This document shows, piece after piece, positions 1 through 9,349 of a stretch of 64,000 nucleotides of DNA. The notes below the pieces were generated by a model. That model saw nothing but the letters and a program-made list of their open reading frames with translations, had not been told where the DNA came from and made no database searches. Position 1 is the first letter of the stretch; every line of letters begins with the position of its first letter. This DNA is from Rhizobium grahamii (GTDB taxonomy: Bacteria > Pseudomonadota > Alphaproteobacteria > Rhizobiales > Rhizobiaceae). The translations under genes and the position numbers were made by a program. The stretch lies in the NCBI RefSeq assembly GCF_009498215.1, contig NZ_CP043498.1, positions 1,612,001 to 1,676,000 of the forward strand, written 5' to 3'.

Positions 1-683
1 ATGATCACGAGCGTCGTGATGAAGACGGGACGCATCATGGGGATGACAATGAACAGATAGGTCTTCCACATCGGAATGCCGTCGACGCGCGAGGCCTTCC
101 AGATGTCCTCGTCGATCCCGCGCAGGCCGGCGAGCATCAGGCACATGACAAGGCCCGTTCCCTGCCAGAGAGCCGCGATCAGCACGCCGTAGATGACGAT
201 GCTTGGCGTATAGAGCGGATCGAAGGTGAAGCTCGTCCAGCCGAGCGAACGCACCACCGACTGCACGCCGAATTCGGGATTGAGTACCCACTGCCAGACA
301 AGGCCGGTGACGATGAAGGACAGCGCGAAGGGATAAAGGAAGATCGTCCGGAACGCATTCTCGAACCGGATCTTCTGATCCATCAGCGCCGCCAGCGTGA
401 AGCCGATGACGAGGCTGAAGATGAGGGATAGAACGCCGTAGACGGCAAGATTCTCGATGGAGACGATCCAGCGTGGTGCAGCCCAGAGGCGCTTGTACTG
501 GTCGAAACCGACGAAGCTCAACCGTGGAAGGAGCTTCGAGTTGGTGAATGAGTAGAACACCGTCCACACCGTGCCGCCGAGAAAGATGACCACGGCGGTC
601 AGGATCATGGGGATCGACGCAATCTTCGAGTTCAGATTGCGCAGTAACTGGTTTGGCCGGCCTGCTTTCGCTTGACCCGTCAT
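1..683 (-). CDS. Sugar ABC transporter permease, MalF-type (partial)
   Basis: Inner-membrane permease subunit of a carbohydrate ABC importer; its C-terminus lies beyond the left edge of the window. Read leftward, the start is the ATG at 683, preceded by the strong ribosome site AGGAGGAG. Near the window edge the translation contains the EAA-type coupling loop (EDIWKASRVDGIPMWK) that contacts the ATPase subunit, followed by a hydrophobic segment, as in MalF-like permeases. It lies 210 bp downstream of the binding-protein gene on the same strand, so both belong to one operon. The sugar cannot be told from the permease. Confidence 0.85.
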   Translation of the reverse strand, partial: MTGQAKAGRPNQLLRNLNSKIASIPMILTAVVIFLGGTVWTVFYSFTNSKLLPRLSFVGFDQYKRLWAAPRWIVSIENLAVYGVLSLIFSLVIGFTLAALMDQKIRFENAFRTIFLYPFALSFIVTGLVWQWVLNPEFGVQSVVRSLGWTSFTFDPLYTPSIVIYGVLIAALWQGTGLVMCLMLAGLRGIDEDIWKASRVDGIPMWKTYLFIVIPMMRPVFITTLVI

Positions 684-893
684 TGTGACTCCTCCTGAAT
701 CGCAAGTCCTCTGTGATCCAGAGCGCGGACCGTCTCCGGTCAGCTCCTCTTTTCACTCCCGTCTGGAGACTGAATGCCCTCATCGGTCCATTTCAGTCTC
801 GATCACTGCCGCAGCCGGGTCACTCAGAGAGTTCCGGGCAAATCCGGCTCCGTCGAAACGGAGCCGGACCGCAACAGTATCGGAATGCGACGA

Positions 894-2129
894 TCAGTCG
901 GCAGAGCCGATGATTTCAGCGAAGCGCTTCTGGGCAGCTTCAGGCGTCATCGACGGATTGGCGAAGAACTCCGAGAAGAGGTCTTCCTTCTGCTTCTGGC
1001 TGTCGGCCGAAAGCAGCTGGTCGGTGCCTTCGATCACGTTGCCCTTTTTCAGGATCTCGAGACCCTTCTTCATGCAGTCGTTGGCGGCTGCGAGGTCAAC
1101 GTCGCCGCGAACCGGCAGCGAGCCCTTCTTCAGGTTGAAGGCAACCTGGGTCGTGGGGTCGAGCAGCGTCTTGGCGAGTACGTCCTGCGCTTTCGACTTT
1201 GCTTCATCCTTGAGCTTCGGGAAGTAGAAGGCATCACCACCGGTAGAGATGATCTCGTTCACGCCGAGGCCCGGAAGGCAGGTGTAGTCGGTGCCAGCCT
1301 TCTGGCCGGCCAGCGCGAATTCGCCCTGTGCCCAGTCACCCATGATCTGGCCGCCGGCCTTGCCGGTGATGACCAGATTGGTTGCCTGGTTCCAATCCTG
1401 GACATTGCTGCCCTTCGACATCTTGCGGGCGTCGTCTGCAGCCTTGAAGACCTTAGCGATCTCGGGACCAGCAGCTACGTCGGCATCCTTGTCCTTGAAC
1501 ACCTTGTAGAAGGTATCCTTGCCGGCGATTGCGACCAACAGCACGTCGAACGCGCCTGTTGCCTGCCACGGCTGACCACCGACGGCGAGCGGCACGATGC
1601 CGGCCTTTTCGAGTGCCGGTGCGGCAGCGACGAACTCATCCCAGTTCTTCGGCACTTCGACGCCGGCCTTCTTGAAGGCAGCGTTCGAAAGCCACAGCCA
1701 CTGCCAGGAGTGGATATTGACAGGAGCGCAATAGATCTTGCCGTCGATCGTGCAGCTGTCGAGCAGGCTTGCCGGACGAATGATGTCCTTCCAGTGCTCG
1801 GCGGTGGCGACATCGGTCAGGTCGCGCATCAGGCCGGACTGCACCAGTTCCTCGGCCTGACGGCCATGGTTGAACTGGGTAGCGCCCATCGGATCGCCGC
1901 CGGTGATGCGGCTGACCATGATCGGACGCGCGGTGCCGCCGGAACCGGCGATAGCGCCGTCAACCCAGTGGTTGCCGGTCGCGTCGAATGCCTTGGCGAG
2001 TTCAGCCACGGCAGCGGCTTCGCCACCGGATGTCCACCAATGCGTGACTTCAAGATCGGTCGCGTTCGCCGCACCGAGCGGCAGCACGACGGAAGCGGCG
2101 AGCGCAGCCGCCATCAAACGAAAATTCAT
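894..2129 (-). CDS. Sugar ABC transporter periplasmic binding protein
   Basis: Extracellular solute-binding protein family 1, 411 aa. Residues 1-23 form a Sec signal peptide (hydrophobic core AAALAASVVLPLGA, cleavage near ANA-TD). The mature start EVTHWWTSGGEAAAV and the later GDPMGATQ stretch resemble the glucose/mannose-type GtsA family, so a hexose or related sugar is likely but unproven. It delivers substrate to the permease encoded just downstream. The divergent LacI regulator 452 bp away suggests sugar-inducible expression. A ribosome site GGAGGAG precedes the ATG at 2129. Confidence 0.85.
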   Translation of the reverse strand: MNFRLMAAALAASVVLPLGAANATDLEVTHWWTSGGEAAAVAELAKAFDATGNHWVDGAIAGSGGTARPIMVSRITGGDPMGATQFNHGRQAEELVQSGLMRDLTDVATAEHWKDIIRPASLLDSCTIDGKIYCAPVNIHSWQWLWLSNAAFKKAGVEVPKNWDEFVAAAPALEKAGIVPLAVGGQPWQATGAFDVLLVAIAGKDTFYKVFKDKDADVAAGPEIAKVFKAADDARKMSKGSNVQDWNQATNLVITGKAGGQIMGDWAQGEFALAGQKAGTDYTCLPGLGVNEIISTGGDAFYFPKLKDEAKSKAQDVLAKTLLDPTTQVAFNLKKGSLPVRGDVDLAAANDCMKKGLEILKKGNVIEGTDQLLSADSQKQKEDLFSEFFANPSMTPEAAQKRFAEIIGSAD

Positions 2130-2581
2130 GAGTTCTCCTCCCTCACTGAAACGTTGCCGGAAAAACTTAGTTCAATCGATATTGGGGCGCAACAGCCACC
2201 CTCGAAAATTTTCTCGATGACTGTGCTTTAATACCAATGCCTGTCGAAAAGCACTCATTTTGAACAGGTCGCCTCAGGCGTAAGCAGCCGACTGAGCAAA
2301 CGCACAAGCAATATAAAATGCTGATTTTAAATGGTATTTTTCACGAAACATCGAGATATCCTGCAAATTCCTGTTCGCAAGCGCAAAAAATCCGAGCAAA
2401 AACGACGATTTCAACCATTGAGAGCACTCATTTCACCATCGAGAAAAAACCGCTCGACATTTCTACTGTATCGTTACAGATTTTGCGCCTTGAGGGAGGA
2501 GCCGCTTTGCGTTCTTTGGGCTTACAGCGCTTCCAAAAGACACTATAAGCGGGACCAAATCGCGCAGGACGGCCTAGAGGC
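2130..2581. promoter_or_regulatory. Divergent intergenic region, sugar ABC operon / lacI-type regulator
   Basis: A 452-bp AT-richer gap between the binding-protein gene (leftward) and the LacI regulator (rightward). No gene is convincing in it. It should hold both promoters and the LacI operator. The only symmetry noticed is AATACCA near 2231 and its complement TGGTATT near 2331, about 100 bp apart; whether this is an operator pair is not known. Confidence 0.4.
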
Positions 2582-3622
2582 ATGGAAAACAAAGCAAATT
2601 TTGGAGGAACGACCTCCGAGGTCACTCGGGAACGGCCGACACTGAAAACGATTGCCTTCATGACCGGGCTCGGCGTGACGACGGTCTCCCGCGCCTTGAA
2701 GGATGCCCCCGATATCGGCGCGGAAACCAAGGAACGCGTGCGGATGGTCGCGCGCCAACTCGGCTACCAGCCGAACCGCGCCGGCGTGCGCCTTCGCACA
2801 GGCAAGACAAACGTCATCGCCCTCGTCCTCAGCATCGACGAGGAGATCATGGGCTTCAGCAGCCAGATGGTGTTCGGCATCTCGGAAGTGCTGACCGGCA
2901 CGCCTTACCATATCGTCGTAACGCCGCACTCCCACAGCAAGGACCCGATGCTGCCGGTGCGCTACATCCTGGAAACGGGATCGGCTGACGGCGTCATCAT
3001 CTCACGCATAGAGCCCGACGACCCGCGCGTCCGCCTGCTGGCCGAACACAACATGCCCTTTGCCACGCACGGGCGCACCGATGCTGGCCTCACCCACCCC
3101 TTCCACGATTTCGACAACGAGGCTTTCGCCCATCAGGCCGTCGAGAAGCTGGTCGGGCGCGGACGCAAGCGCATCGCCCTTCTCCAGCCGCCAAGCAAGC
3201 TGACCTATTACACGCATATGCGCATCGGCTTTCAGACAGGACTGCATGACTACGGCGCCGAAGAAGTGCCGCTGCGCGTCACGATCGACAATACGCTCGA
3301 AGAAATCCGCAACGCCGTCGAAGTAATGATGCGTGCGCCAAATGCGCCTGACGGTATCGTCTGCTCCGCCGGCAGCGCCGCCATCGCCGTCAATGCCGGC
3401 ATAGAGGCGGCCGGTAAACACTTGGGCCGCGATGTCGACATGGTCTCCAAGGAATCGGCGCCTATCCTCAACTGGATCCGCCCCGAGATCATTACCGCCT
3501 ATGAAGATGTCCGGCATGCCGGCCGGGAGATGGCAAAGGCCGTCATCGCGCGCATCGACGGCATCGAGCCTGAATTGCTGCAGAGTATCAGCCAACCCGT
3601 CTGGTCGCGGAAAGGCAAATAG
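2582..3622 (+). CDS. LacI-family transcriptional regulator
   Basis: 346-aa repressor of the LacI/GalR family. The N-terminal helix-turn-helix is at residues 21-46 ([20 protein letters not shown]) followed by the hinge ([12 protein letters not shown]) and a periplasmic-binding-protein-like sensor domain from about residue 75 ([17 protein letters not shown], then DGVIISRI). A 15-residue extension precedes the HTH. It is divergent from the sugar ABC operon and probably controls it. The inducer is not readable from sequence; alpha-glucoside and glucose-type LacI regulators have similar layouts. Confidence 0.88.
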   Translation: MENKANFGGTTSEVTRERPTLKTIAFMTGLGVTTVSRALKDAPDIGAETKERVRMVARQLGYQPNRAGVRLRTGKTNVIALVLSIDEEIMGFSSQMVFGISEVLTGTPYHIVVTPHSHSKDPMLPVRYILETGSADGVIISRIEPDDPRVRLLAEHNMPFATHGRTDAGLTHPFHDFDNEAFAHQAVEKLVGRGRKRIALLQPPSKLTYYTHMRIGFQTGLHDYGAEEVPLRVTIDNTLEEIRNAVEVMMRAPNAPDGIVCSAGSAAIAVNAGIEAAGKHLGRDVDMVSKESAPILNWIRPEIITAYEDVRHAGREMAKAVIARIDGIEPELLQSISQPVWSRKGK

Positions 3623-3673
3623 CTCGCCCGCACACCAGATGGCGACCTTCAACGACCAATGCAGAGACCAACC

Positions 3674-4231
3674 ATGACAACGGCGCTGCTGATCATCGAC
3701 GTTCAGAATGCAATTCTATCGGGGAAAGGCACGCCCGAGCGCCAGCCGATCCTTGATGCCGCACTGGATAGCACCGTCTCACGACTGCAATCGCTCCGAG
3801 CCGACGCCCGCAGCGCCGGGATACCGGTCGTTCTCGTTCAGCACGACGGGGCGCCCGGGCATCGACTGGCGATGAACACCGACGGCTGGGCGATCCGGCC
3901 TGAGCTTTCCCCGGTCGATGGCGACACCGTCGTTCACAAGAAGAGCTCGGACTCGTTCTTCGAAACGGATCTTGCGGACAGGCTTGCGGAGCGAGGTGTG
4001 ATGCATCTGATTGTCGGCGGTTGCATGACACAATTCTGCGTCGACACGACTGTCAGGCGTGCGGTCTCATTGGGATACGATGTCACGCTGATTGCCGACG
4101 GCCACACGACAGGCGATTCGGGAACGCTTGATTTCGCGGATATCGTCGCACACCACAATGAAACGCTCGACGATTTCGACGCTGGCAACGCCAGGATCCT
4201 CGTCCGTCCCGCAGCCGACATTCAATTCTGA
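3674..4231 (+). CDS. Isochorismatase-like cysteine hydrolase
   Basis: 185-aa hydrolase of the isochorismatase-like superfamily (nicotinamidase, isochorismatase, carbamoyl-hydrolase relatives). The catalytic triad is visible: Asp9 in LLIIDVQNA, Lys90 in VVHKKSSDSFF and Cys122 in GGCMTQFCVDTTVR, with the usual cis-peptide GGCMT. The ATG at 3674 fits the family N-terminus; an in-frame ATG at 3659 would add MQRPT and neither has a strong ribosome site. It follows the LacI gene by about 50 bp on the same strand but need not share its regulation. The exact amide or ester substrate is unknown. Confidence 0.85.
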   Translation: MTTALLIIDVQNAILSGKGTPERQPILDAALDSTVSRLQSLRADARSAGIPVVLVQHDGAPGHRLAMNTDGWAIRPELSPVDGDTVVHKKSSDSFFETDLADRLAERGVMHLIVGGCMTQFCVDTTVRRAVSLGYDVTLIADGHTTGDSGTLDFADIVAHHNETLDDFDAGNARILVRPAADIQF

Positions 4232-4263
4232 ACGTCGGCGAGTACGACACTCACCACAAACAG

Positions 4264-4294
4264 ATAAGCCGGACCCAATGGCCCGGCTTATTTA
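4264..4294. terminator. Bidirectional hairpin terminator
   Basis: An inverted repeat, ATAAGCCGG then CCGGCTTAT, closes a GC-rich stem between the convergent isochorismatase-like gene and gnd. It is followed by TTTAA on the + strand and is flanked by A/T on both sides, so it can serve both genes. Confidence 0.7.
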
Positions 4295-4314
4295 AGTCAT
4301 TCAAAGCCCCGACC

Positions 4315-5745
4315 TTAGAACGTGGCAGCACCGCTGCCCCATGGGCCGTGGTGGAAGTCCTTGCCGTCGAGGCGGTCGAAGCCGTGGGCGCCGAAGAAGT
4401 CGCGCTGCGCCTGGATCAGGTTGGCAGTGCCACGGCCCTGGCGGTAGGCGTCGAAGTACGTCAGCGCCGAGGTGAGCGCCGGAACCGGCAGGCCCGCCTG
4501 AAGCGCAGCGCCGACGACGCGACGCAGCGCTGGCAGCGATTCCTTGACCATCTCGGAGAAAGCAGGCGTCACGATCAGGTTCGCAACGTCAGGCGCCTTC
4601 GTAAAGGCCGAGGTGATCTCATCGAGGAACTGTGAGCGAATGATGCAGCCATCGCGCCAGATCTTGGCGATGACAGGCATCGGCAGCGACCAGTTGAACT
4701 CGCGCGAGGCTTCCGCCATCACCGCGAAGCCCTGTGCGTAAGCGCCGATCTTGGCGGCGAACAGCGCCAACTCCAGATCCTTGACGAGCTCGGGACCGTA
4801 GGCGATCGGGAACTTGTATTCCGGCTTGCCGAAGATCTTTTCGGCGGCTTCACGCTCGGTCTTCATCGACGACAGGCTGCGGGCGGCAACCGCCGCTTCA
4901 ATCGCCGTTGCCGGAATGCCCATGTTCTGCGCTTCGATCGCCGACCACTTGCCGGTGCCCTTCTGGCCGGCCTTGTCGAGGATCATGTCGACCATCGCGC
5001 CGCCGGAGATCGGATCCGTTGCGGCCAGAACCTTCTCGGAGATCTCGATCAGGTAGGAGTTCAGGCGACCCTTGTTCCAGTCGCCGAAGATGCCGGAGAT
5101 GTCCTTGGCGCTCTTGCCGAGGCCGTCACGCAGGATGCCGTAGATTTCGGCGATCATCTGCATGTCGGCATATTCGATGCCGTTGTGGATCGTCTTGACG
5201 AAGTGGCCGGCACCGTCATTGCCAAGCCAGGCAACGCACGGGTCACCCTTGTACTTGGCGGCGATCGAGGTCAGCACCGGCTCGACGCGCTTCCAGCTCT
5301 CTTCCGTGCCACCGACCATGATCGACGGGCCATGACGCGCACCTTCCTCGCCACCGGAGACACCCATGCCGATGAAGGTCAGTTCGGTGTTCTTCAGCCG
5401 GTCGAAGCGGGCGATGGTGTCGCGGAAATTGGCGTTGCCGGCATCGATCATGATGTCGCCCTTGGACAGGTAAGGACGCAGAAGCTCCATCTGCTGGTCG
5501 ACGGCTTCACCGGCCTTGATCATGATGATGATCGGGCGCGGCGGGCGGATCGCCTCGACGAACTCCTCGATCGTCTTGCAGGGAATGATCTGCTTCTTCA
5601 GATCGCCGGCGCTCTCGTAGAACTCATCCGTCTTTTCGAGAGTGCGGTTGAAGACCGCGATCTTGTTGCCTTTTTCCGCGATGTTGAGCGCCAGGTTGGA
5701 ACCCATGACCGCAAGGCCGATAAGCCCGATTTCTGCCTTTTCCAC
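4315..5745 (-). CDS. gnd: 6-phosphogluconate dehydrogenase, decarboxylating
   Basis: Oxidative pentose phosphate pathway enzyme: converts 6-phosphogluconate and NADP to ribulose-5-phosphate, CO2 and NADPH. The 476-aa length is normal. The Rossmann motif GLAVMGSNLALNIAEKG is at the N-terminus, the substrate site GVSGGEEGARHGPSIM and catalytic KTIHNGIEYADMQ are in the middle, and the C-terminal family tail (DFHHGPWGSGAATF) is present. The start is a GTG at 5745: GGAGGT lies five bases before it, and the family N-terminus begins at EKAEIGLIG. A longer in-frame ATG at 5850 would add 35 residues unlike the family. Monocistronic, convergent with the upstream neighbour. Confidence 0.96.
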   Translation of the reverse strand: MEKAEIGLIGLAVMGSNLALNIAEKGNKIAVFNRTLEKTDEFYESAGDLKKQIIPCKTIEEFVEAIRPPRPIIIMIKAGEAVDQQMELLRPYLSKGDIMIDAGNANFRDTIARFDRLKNTELTFIGMGVSGGEEGARHGPSIMVGGTEESWKRVEPVLTSIAAKYKGDPCVAWLGNDGAGHFVKTIHNGIEYADMQMIAEIYGILRDGLGKSAKDISGIFGDWNKGRLNSYLIEISEKVLAATDPISGGAMVDMILDKAGQKGTGKWSAIEAQNMGIPATAIEAAVAARSLSSMKTEREAAEKIFGKPEYKFPIAYGPELVKDLELALFAAKIGAYAQGFAVMAEASREFNWSLPMPVIAKIWRDGCIIRSQFLDEITSAFTKAPDVANLIVTPAFSEMVKESLPALRRVVGAALQAGLPVPALTSALTYFDAYRQGRGTANLIQAQRDFFGAHGFDRLDGKDFHHGPWGSGAATF

Positions 5746-5890
5746 GATACACCTCCGATGAGTCATTTTGGACCGGTGTTGTGGCACTGTCTGGCTCAAA
5801 CGGCAAGTTCGATTCGGCTTCGAATTGGCCTCGTATTGCGCGCAATGCAAACTGCGCCATATCCCCGCAAAAGCCCAACGGGAGGGTTTG

Positions 5891-6691
5891 ATGGCAAGTC
5901 AGGAAAGACAGGCGCCCGCAACGCTTGTAACGCGCGCCGGCAGCTACCGCGAGCAGCCCGCGGAGCGTCAGCTGGCGGGCCACTTCCATTGCCTCTGGTC
6001 GCATAACATTGCCTCCAGCGGCAGGGTTGCGATCGTGCCCGACGGCTATTGCGACCTTGTCTGGATCGCCGGGCGCGTCATGGTTGCCGGCCCTGATCGC
6101 ACAAGCGCGTTCCCTGACATGCCGATGGGTGCGGAGGTCGTCGGGGCTCGCTTTGCGCCCGGATCCGCAGCTGGATGGCTGGGAGTAGCGCTGTCCGAGA
6201 TCGTCGGGCAGTCCGTTCCGCTTGAGGATTTCTGGGGAACGAGGGCGCGTACACTTGGGCAACAGCTCTCCGATTGCGGTGATAACCAGGAGAGGCTCCG
6301 GCTGCTGCAACTGGTGTTGGAAAAGGAGGCGGGAGAACATTCCCCGCCGCCGGATGATATCCGCCATGCCTTTGGCATCGCGACCGCACATTCGACCGAC
6401 GACCTCACTGATCGGCTCCTGGCGGACATCGGCATTGGAGAACGACAACTCCGGCGTCGCTGCCGTCACTATTTCGGATACGGCGCGAAAACCTTGTCGC
6501 GCATCAGGCGGTTCCAGCGGCTGCTCTCGCTGCTGCGATCATCGCCATCGGCATCGCTTGCCGAGATTGCCTTTACCGTAGGCTACAGCGACCAGGCGCA
6601 CATGAACCGCGACGTTCGGGAGCTATCAAGCATGACGCCGTTAGAGCTACAGCGTCAGGCGGCACCTTCGACCGCCACGCAGGCGTCATGA
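5891..6691 (+). CDS. AraC-family transcriptional regulator
   Basis: 266-aa regulator with an AraC-type double helix-turn-helix near the C-terminus (SLAEIAFTVGYSDQAHMNRD is the second HTH signature) and an uncharacterised N-terminal domain containing IVPDGYCDLVWIAG, a pattern seen in the DUF6597/AraC group. The start is the ATG at 5891, nine bases after GGAGGG; an upstream in-frame ATG at 5768 has no ribosome site and overlaps the gnd leader. Transcribed divergently from gnd and probably co-directional with the small SRPBCC/VOC genes that follow; the target is unknown. Confidence 0.82.
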   Translation: MASQERQAPATLVTRAGSYREQPAERQLAGHFHCLWSHNIASSGRVAIVPDGYCDLVWIAGRVMVAGPDRTSAFPDMPMGAEVVGARFAPGSAAGWLGVALSEIVGQSVPLEDFWGTRARTLGQQLSDCGDNQERLRLLQLVLEKEAGEHSPPPDDIRHAFGIATAHSTDDLTDRLLADIGIGERQLRRRCRHYFGYGAKTLSRIRRFQRLLSLLRSSPSASLAEIAFTVGYSDQAHMNRDVRELSSMTPLELQRQAAPSTATQAS

Positions 6692-6755
6692 CCGTTTTCT
6701 TCAATACCGGACGAGCAGGCAGCGTTACGATCCGTCAGTCCATGCGAGAACGACA

Positions 6756-7166
6756 ATGACAATAATGCCCGTCAGAATTATCCACCAATCCATCGACCGC
6801 AACTGGCAGGACGTCTACGCCTTCGCCAGCGAGCCTGTGAACATGCCGCTTTGGGCGTCGGGTCTTGCATCCGGCCTGAAACCCGACGGCGACGACTGGA
6901 TCGCCGAAGGCGTCCTCGGTACGGCGCGGGTCAGCTTCGTGCCGAAGAATGCCTTCGGCGTGATCGATCACACAGTCACGATCGAAAGCGGCCTGCGGGT
7001 CTACAACGCCCTGCGCGTCGTCCCGAACGGCGATGGTTGTGTCGTCATGTTCACGCTGCTACGCCTCCCTGATATGACCGACGAGCAGTTCGAAGCGGAT
7101 GCGGCGCATGTCGCACGTGACCTCGAGAGCCTGAGGTCTCTGACGGAAAACGGAGACACACGATGA
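6756..7166 (+). CDS. SRPBCC-fold protein
   Basis: 136-aa single-domain protein resembling the START/SRPBCC (polyketide cyclase-like, AHSA1-like) lipid or small-molecule binding fold: an N-terminal strand RIIHQSIDRNWQDVYAFAS, then a helix region and repeated beta strands (ARVSFVPKNAFGVIDHTVTIE, CVVMFTLLRLP) and a long C-terminal helix (EQFEADAAHVARDLESLRSL). It overlaps the following VOC gene by 4 bp (ATGA), so the two are translationally coupled and probably act in the same, unknown, process. Confidence 0.7.
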   Translation: MTIMPVRIIHQSIDRNWQDVYAFASEPVNMPLWASGLASGLKPDGDDWIAEGVLGTARVSFVPKNAFGVIDHTVTIESGLRVYNALRVVPNGDGCVVMFTLLRLPDMTDEQFEADAAHVARDLESLRSLTENGDTR

Positions 7167-7516
7167 CCACCATCAGCGACGTGCAACGGATAGACTATGT
7201 CGAGTTCAACGTGACCGACATCGAAGCGACGAAGGCCTTTTATGGCCGTGCCTTTGGCTGGCAGTTCAAGGATTACGGGCCGAACTATTGCGAGTTCAGC
7301 GACGGCCGGCTGACCGGAGGGTTCACCAATCTGGAGAAGCCCCGCCCGGGCGGACCGCTGGTGATCCTCTACGCGGATGATCTCGAGGCCTCGCTTGCCA
7401 GCGTCGAAAGCGCCGGGGGCAAGATCATCCGACCGATTACCGGCTTTCCCGGCGGTCGCCGCTTCCATTTCGGCGATCCCGATGGCTATGAGCTCGCGGT
7501 GTGGACACGTGCCTGA
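7163..7516 (+). CDS. VOC-family (glyoxalase/bleomycin resistance fold) protein
   Basis: 117-aa vicinal-oxygen-chelate protein: two beta-alpha-beta-beta-beta modules, beginning YVEFNVTDIEATKAFYGRAFGWQFKDYG (cut here: VEFNVTDIEATKAFYGRAF is the signature) and ending FHFGDPDGYELAVW with the usual metal-side Glu. The family includes glyoxalase I, dioxygenases and antibiotic-binding proteins; the substrate is not evident. Coupled by ATGA to the SRPBCC gene upstream. Its TGA stop directly abuts the stop of the convergent PAS gene (TGATCA at 7514-7519). Confidence 0.8.
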   Translation: MTTISDVQRIDYVEFNVTDIEATKAFYGRAFGWQFKDYGPNYCEFSDGRLTGGFTNLEKPRPGGPLVILYADDLEASLASVESAGGKIIRPITGFPGGRRFHFGDPDGYELAVWTRA

Positions 7517-8236
7517 TCAGGCGGCGAGCGTAACCGCCTTCGCGCCGCGCTTTTCGAGAATGATCAGCGCGCCGATAACGCTGCCGGACGCGTCCCTAAG
7601 CGGCGACATGCGGCAGCGCATGTCCTCGACAAGCGCGCTGCTCTTCCGCTCGTAGGAATGCTCAGAGCCCTCGCCGCCGAAGCAGGCGTCAAGCTTGGCC
7701 TTCACGCAATCATTGAAGCGCTTCTCGCCGATGAACTCCATGATGTGGCGCCCGATCATCTCCATTGGCTTCTTGCCGAGATAGTGGGAGTTGGCCGCAT
7801 TCGAATAGAGATAGCGGTAGTCTCGGGTCAGAACCGCCACGCGGTCGGGTATCGCCTCGAGGATGGCCGCGTTGAGGAAGTTCCCATTGTCGGTGTTCGG
7901 AACATAGGCGCCCGGAACTGAAATCGGCTCGGGAACCGGCGCGGTCATGCGCCACTGCGGCGAAGGCGTTCCGAAATACTGCTCCATCAGGTGCGAAAGC
8001 AGCTTCACGTGCTCTCGCACATAGTCGCTGTCATCGGCGTACTGATCGATCAGGCAACCGACGAACTGCAATTGCATGTGAATGTAAAGCAGGTTTTCGG
8101 CGCGGCAGCCGATAATCGCCTCGACCAGCCCGTCGAGATGGCGGTCGAGGCTGCTGACTCGCGCGTCATCGCCGAGCCGTATCGCCTCGTTGATCTGCGC
8201 GCAGCGCAGCGAAAACGCTTGAAAAAGCCCTAGCAA
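7517..8236 (-). CDS. PAS-domain protein
   Basis: 239-aa cytoplasmic protein. Residues 1-95 are helical without a recognised domain; a PAS fold follows at about 125-235 (ILEAIPDRVAVLTRDYRYLY, SNAANSHYLGKKPMEMIGRH, IGALIILEK). No kinase, GGDEF or DNA-binding domain is attached, so it may act as a sensor partner or regulator by protein contact. The best start is a TTG at 8236 after a GGGGG stretch; a shorter protein is possible. Monocistronic and convergent with the VOC gene. Confidence 0.72.
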   Translation of the reverse strand: MLGLFQAFSLRCAQINEAIRLGDDARVSSLDRHLDGLVEAIIGCRAENLLYIHMQLQFVGCLIDQYADDSDYVREHVKLLSHLMEQYFGTPSPQWRMTAPVPEPISVPGAYVPNTDNGNFLNAAILEAIPDRVAVLTRDYRYLYSNAANSHYLGKKPMEMIGRHIMEFIGEKRFNDCVKAKLDACFGGEGSEHSYERKSSALVEDMRCRMSPLRDASGSVIGALIILEKRGAKAVTLAA

Positions 8237-8354
8237 GACGCCCCCGATGCAGACCCTGTGACGAACATTCAGAGATCAGCTGAACCTCGGATTGCGACAA
8301 ATTAAAGCCGAAACCACAAAAGCGCTCGCCTTAGTAGAGGCGGTAACATGACAC

Positions 8355-8375
8355 TTGTTCATATTCAATGAACAA
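8355..8375. repeat. Perfect 8-bp inverted repeat (possible operator)
   Basis: TTGTTCAT, five bases, ATGAACAA. It lies in the 172-bp gap between lpxXL (ends at 8409) and the PAS gene (starts at 8236). The symmetry and spacer fit a dimeric regulator site for the PAS gene; it is too AT-rich for a good terminator of lpxXL. No other gene is seen in this gap. Confidence 0.4.
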
Positions 8376-8408
8376 CAGCAGGTATTTTTCAATGACAAGA
8401 TGTAGGAT

Positions 8409-9344
8409 TTACTTGAATACGCTGTGCTTGATCTGCCAGCGATCATGATACCAGAGCCATTGTTCGGGATATTCCCGCACCCAGCTTTCAACTTTATCGT
8501 TCAAAAGCTGTGCGGTTGCCGTGAGATCGAGATTGCCGTTGGCATCGCGCGGCATTTCAATGCGCGGTTCGATCTCGAGACGATAGCGATTTCCCGGCAG
8601 CCGGATGCATCGGGCCGGATAAACCTCGCAGCCGAATTGCCGAACCAGCTTTCCGAGCAGCGGGTTGGTCTGCACGGGTAGTCCGAAGAACTCGGTCTTC
8701 AGCCCCTTCTGGAACTTCTGGTCGACGAGCACGCCGACGCCCTGCCCCGCTTCGAGCTGCCGCGCCAGCGCAAACGACGAGCCGGCATGCGACGGCACGA
8801 GCTTGCCCATGCGCGCGCTTCGGAAGTCGAAGACCTTCTGCGCCACGTAAGGGTTGTTCGGCGGACGGAAGAGAACCGTCACGTAGAGGCCGAAGGCGGC
8901 ACCCGCGACCGGCAGCAGCTCGAAATTCCCCGTGTGTCCCGCAAACACGATGAATGGCCGCGGATTTTCAAGGAGGTCGATGAAGATCGGAATGCCCGAT
9001 ACCTCCACCCTGCCCGGTTTCGATTGCTCGGGGTCGAAATCGAAGAGCCGATCCAGGAACACGTACTCGGCCGCCAGACGGCCCATATTGGCCCAGCTTC
9101 CAAGCGCGATCTCGTTGATTTCAGCGTCGCTCTTCTCAGGGAAGGCATTCCGGAGATTGGTCAGCATCAGCTTGTGCCGACGCATCTTCGGGCCGATCCT
9201 GCGCATCAGCCAATCGATGAAATTGATCGCCCCATCGGCCGGAAAGAGCTTCAGGAAATTCAGGAATCCGAACATCACCTGCGCAATCAGCCACTGGCGG
9301 AAATGCTGCAGTTTGAGCACGATGCGGGTGATGAAGAGCTTCAA
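8409..9344 (-). CDS. lpxXL: Lipid A very-long-chain fatty acid acyltransferase
   Basis: 311-aa inner-membrane acyltransferase of the LpxL/HtrB family. The catalytic HX4E motif is visible in VFAGHTGNFELLP, with FRPPNNP and the lysophospholipid acyltransferase core after it, and an amphipathic/hydrophobic N-terminus (MFGFLNFLKLF). It ends the acpXL operon, 5 bp after the dehydrogenase gene. In rhizobia LpxXL transfers 27-hydroxyoctacosanoate from AcpXL to lipid A, which is the expected role here from gene order. Confidence 0.93.
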   Translation of the reverse strand: MKLFITRIVLKLQHFRQWLIAQVMFGFLNFLKLFPADGAINFIDWLMRRIGPKMRRHKLMLTNLRNAFPEKSDAEINEIALGSWANMGRLAAEYVFLDRLFDFDPEQSKPGRVEVSGIPIFIDLLENPRPFIVFAGHTGNFELLPVAGAAFGLYVTVLFRPPNNPYVAQKVFDFRSARMGKLVPSHAGSSFALARQLEAGQGVGVLVDQKFQKGLKTEFFGLPVQTNPLLGKLVRQFGCEVYPARCIRLPGNRYRLEIEPRIEMPRDANGNLDLTATAQLLNDKVESWVREYPEQWLWYHDRWQIKHSVFK

Positions 9345-9349
9345 GGGGC

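Noticed and set aside
774..2231. Long + strand open frame (485 codons) opposite the sugar-binding protein gene
   Set aside because: It is the mirror frame of a GC-rich gene with a clear signal peptide and family match on the minus strand; no ribosome site or recognisable domain.
5185..6006. 273-codon frame opposite gnd running into the AraC gene
   Set aside because: Overlaps two well-supported genes; composition typical of antisense frames.
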